Assembly (NCBI RefSeq): GCF_001907675.1 | Contig: NZ_MPNT01000024.1 | Location: 19,605-83,604, forward strand | Source of the DNA: Mycobacterium paraffinicum | GTDB taxonomy: Bacteria > Actinomycetota > Actinomycetes > Mycobacteriales > Mycobacteriaceae | Reading direction: 5' to 3' | DNA: 64,000 nucleotides | Shown: positions 62,448 to 64,000 of the stretch, one piece after another | Layout: each line of letters starts with the position of its first letter | Numbering within the stretch: the stretch's first letter is position 1 | Notes under the pieces: model-generated | Databases searched by the model: none | What the model saw: the letters and a program-made list of their open reading frames with translations, nothing else | What the model was told of the DNA's origin: nothing | Position numbers and translations under genes: made by a program

Positions 62448-63074
62448 ATGCCGCGCCCCCGCGTTCACGACCAGGACCAGATCCTGGACGCCGTCGAACG
62501 GCTCGCGGTGCGGTCAGGGCCGGCATCGGTCACAATCCGAGCCGTCAGCGACGCGACCGGCGTCTCCAACGGTGCGCTGTACCACACCTTCGGCTCGCGG
62601 GCGGGACTCGTCGGGCGCGCTTGGCTGCGTGCAGGACACCGATTCCTCTGTGCGCAAAGCGAATCGATCGACGCCGCCCCCGAGGGGGACGGCGTCGCCG
62701 CCGTGGTCGCGGCGGCCGAGGCGCCGGCCGTCTTCGCCGAAACCCACACCGAGTCGTCGCAACTCCTGTTGACGGTGCGCCGCGACGAGCTGCTGGGGCC
62801 GGACATGCCGCCCGACATCGCGACGCAGCTGCGTGACCTGGACCGGTCGCTGGTGGAGACGATGATCCTGCTGGCCCGCCGCCTGTGGGACCGCACGGAT
62901 GCCGCGGCCGTCGACGTCGTCACCACCTGCATCGTCGACCTACCGACCGCGATCCTGTTGCGCCGCAACCGGATCCACGAACCCGACGCGCGCGAACGGC
63001 TGCGCGCCGCGGTCACAGCCGTGCTCGACGTCGGGGAGCCCCGACGCAGGACCAGAGAAAGGGCAACGACATGA
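62448..63074 (+). CDS. TetR-family regulator
   Basis: 208 aa from ATG 62448. HTH: VSDATGVSNGALYHTFGSRA near residues 33-52. The frame stays open upstream but across the operator, so the inner ATG is right. Stop overlaps the enoyl-CoA hydratase ATG by 4 bp. A regulator of fatty-acid or acyl-CoA metabolism is likely from its partner gene. Confidence 0.9.
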   Translation: MPRPRVHDQDQILDAVERLAVRSGPASVTIRAVSDATGVSNGALYHTFGSRAGLVGRAWLRAGHRFLCAQSESIDAAPEGDGVAAVVAAAEAPAVFAETHTESSQLLLTVRRDELLGPDMPPDIATQLRDLDRSLVETMILLARRLWDRTDAAAVDVVTTCIVDLPTAILLRRNRIHEPDARERLRAAVTAVLDVGEPRRRTRERATT

Positions 63075-63727
63075 CACCGACATTCAGCTGGGACGACAAG
63101 ATCGCGATTCTGCACCTCGGCGACGACGAGAACCGGTTCTCGCCAGAGTTTCTCGACGCGATCAACGGGCAGCTCGACGAAATCCAACAGGCGGGCGCGC
63201 AGGGCTTGGTCACCACCGGGGGCGGCAAGTTCTACACCAACGGGCTGGATCTGGACTGGCTGGGCGCGCACGCCGACCAGACCCAGGCCTACGTCGGGCG
63301 GGTGCAGGCCCTGCTGGCCCGCGTCCTCACCCTCCCGATGCCGACCGCCGCCGCGGTGACTGGGCACGCGTTCGGCGCCGGTGCCATGCTCGCCATGGCC
63401 CACGACGTGCGGGTGATGCGTGCCGACCGGGGATTCTTCTGCTTCCCCGAGGTCGACATCCGCATCCCCTTCACCGACGGCATGGCCGCGCTGATCCAGG
63501 CCAAGCTCACGCCCCGCGCCGCGGTCGCCTCGATGACGACCGGGCGGCGGTTCGGTGGGCAAGAGGCCGCCGAATTCGGCATCGTCGACGCGACCGCCGC
63601 CGAGGCCGACGTGACCGCCGCGGCGACCGACCTGCTGCGCCCCCTGGGCGGCAAGGACGCCGGCACACTCGGCGCGATCAAGAAGACCATGTTCCGCGAG
63701 CCGGCCCGGGCGCTGACCGACGTCTGA
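63071..63727 (+). CDS. Enoyl-CoA hydratase/isomerase family protein
   Basis: 218 aa crotonase-fold protein, shorter than the usual 250-260. The oxyanion-hole regions are TTGGGKFYTNGLDL near residues 48-61 and TGHAFGAGAMLAMAHD near 96-111; FPEVDIRIPF follows where the catalytic Glu of hydratases would lie. The C-terminal trimerisation helices are truncated compared with EchA proteins. Coupled to the TetR gene (ATGA overlap). Confidence 0.88.
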   Translation: MTPTFSWDDKIAILHLGDDENRFSPEFLDAINGQLDEIQQAGAQGLVTTGGGKFYTNGLDLDWLGAHADQTQAYVGRVQALLARVLTLPMPTAAAVTGHAFGAGAMLAMAHDVRVMRADRGFFCFPEVDIRIPFTDGMAALIQAKLTPRAAVASMTTGRRFGGQEAAEFGIVDATAAEADVTAAATDLLRPLGGKDAGTLGAIKKTMFREPARALTDV

Positions 63728-63879
63728 GCCCGCGTGACATTTGCGTTAACGCCCAACTGATTTCGCTCACCGTCGTGAACCAAACGCCTTCGGCGGCCGT
63801 CTGCATTGTGTCGCAGTTCCCCAAAGACGCTTGGAGACTTGGTGATCGCAACACAGTTGATTCGGCCCATTGGGGGAAC

Positions 63880-64000
63880 GTCCCCGGGTGTGGTGTAAGT
63901 AGCGGCGTGTCGGTGCCGATGTAGAGGGGCCATCGCGTGAGTCTCTGTGGTGAAACGACCAAGGATCACTACCGAGAGGAACATCGCGATGGCCCTGGAT
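63880..64000 (+). mobile_element. Possible left end of an IS256-family element (partial)
   Basis: The last bases begin an ORF at 63990 (MALD, GAGAGGA ribosome-binding site) cut by the window end. IS256-family transposases of actinobacteria often start MALDQSALLE, and the upstream GTGTGGTGTAAGTA and GTGAAACGACCAAGG look like the leader of such elements as I remember them. Only four codons are visible, so the call is tentative. The 63728-63879 gap holds the palindrome GCGTTAACGC (63743-63752) and nothing else I can name. Confidence 0.4.

Overview
The window reads as chromosomal DNA of a slow-growing Mycobacterium, probably close to the M. avium complex. It is GC-rich, dense in TetR regulators, cytochromes P450 and F420-type luciferase-like oxidoreductases, and it carries close matches to M. 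tuberculosis families: SseB, PimC, the phthiodiolone ketoreductase Rv2951c, an MPT64/TB22.2-type secreted protein, FdxC, CysH, NirA and a LipM-type esterase. Species assignment is inference from remembered family sequences. No rRNA, tRNA or CRISPR array was seen.

Layout. 1-7070: P450 plus sulfotransferase on the + strand, then a leftward catabolic-looking operon (alpha/beta hydrolase, SDR, F420 LLM oxidoreductase, EthD-like protein) followed by a phthiodiolone-ketoreductase homologue. 7179-14359: nucleosidase-like protein, sseB, small exported and membrane proteins with a TetR regulator, pimC, and the acetoin pair alsS/acetolactate decarboxylase. 14449-18511: Rieske oxygenase with TetR, then a TetR/FAD-monooxygenase operon bracketed by a dispersed palindromic repeat. 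18678-26269: AAA ATPase, CPA1 antiporter, a DUF5685-like protein with a 13-cysteine tail, a chagasin-like lipoprotein inhibitor, a DUF1707 protein divergent from a TetR regulator, and a LipM-like esterase.

26383-31780 is an assimilatory sulfite-reduction cluster: ferredoxin fdxC, a LysR regulator, and the operon nirA-cysH-chelatase. The same GTTGTG-N4-CACAA-N7-GTTGTG element lies in front of the LysR/fdxC pair and in front of nirA, where it is centred about 60 bp upstream of a predicted leaderless leader ORF. It is the best candidate regulatory circuit in the window.

31982-43989: acyltransferase, FAD-linked oxidase, polysaccharide deacetylase, a TetR-controlled alpha/beta-hydrolase-methyltransferase fusion, two membrane-anchored Ser/Thr kinase-like proteins (the second with its catalytic Asp replaced, so probably a pseudokinase), a P450/hydrolase pair and a VOC protein. 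44405-55971 is a lower-GC defence island: hsdM-hsdS-hsdR in overlapping order, a frameshifted detached HsdR-tail gene, a TrlF-type PHP/SMC ATPase, and a DUF262-DUF1524 (GmrSD-like) restriction protein. 56014-63727 returns to ordinary chromosomal genes (SMP-30 protein, SDR, coiled-coil protein, TetR, acyl-CoA-dehydrogenase-like flavoprotein, a divergent pair of paralogous secreted proteins, TetR and enoyl-CoA hydratase). The last bases may be the left end of an IS256-family insertion sequence.

Regulation by local TetR proteins is a recurring theme: at least five near-perfect palindromes sit directly in front of TetR genes or their operons. Several convergent gene pairs share exactly four bases of stop codons.
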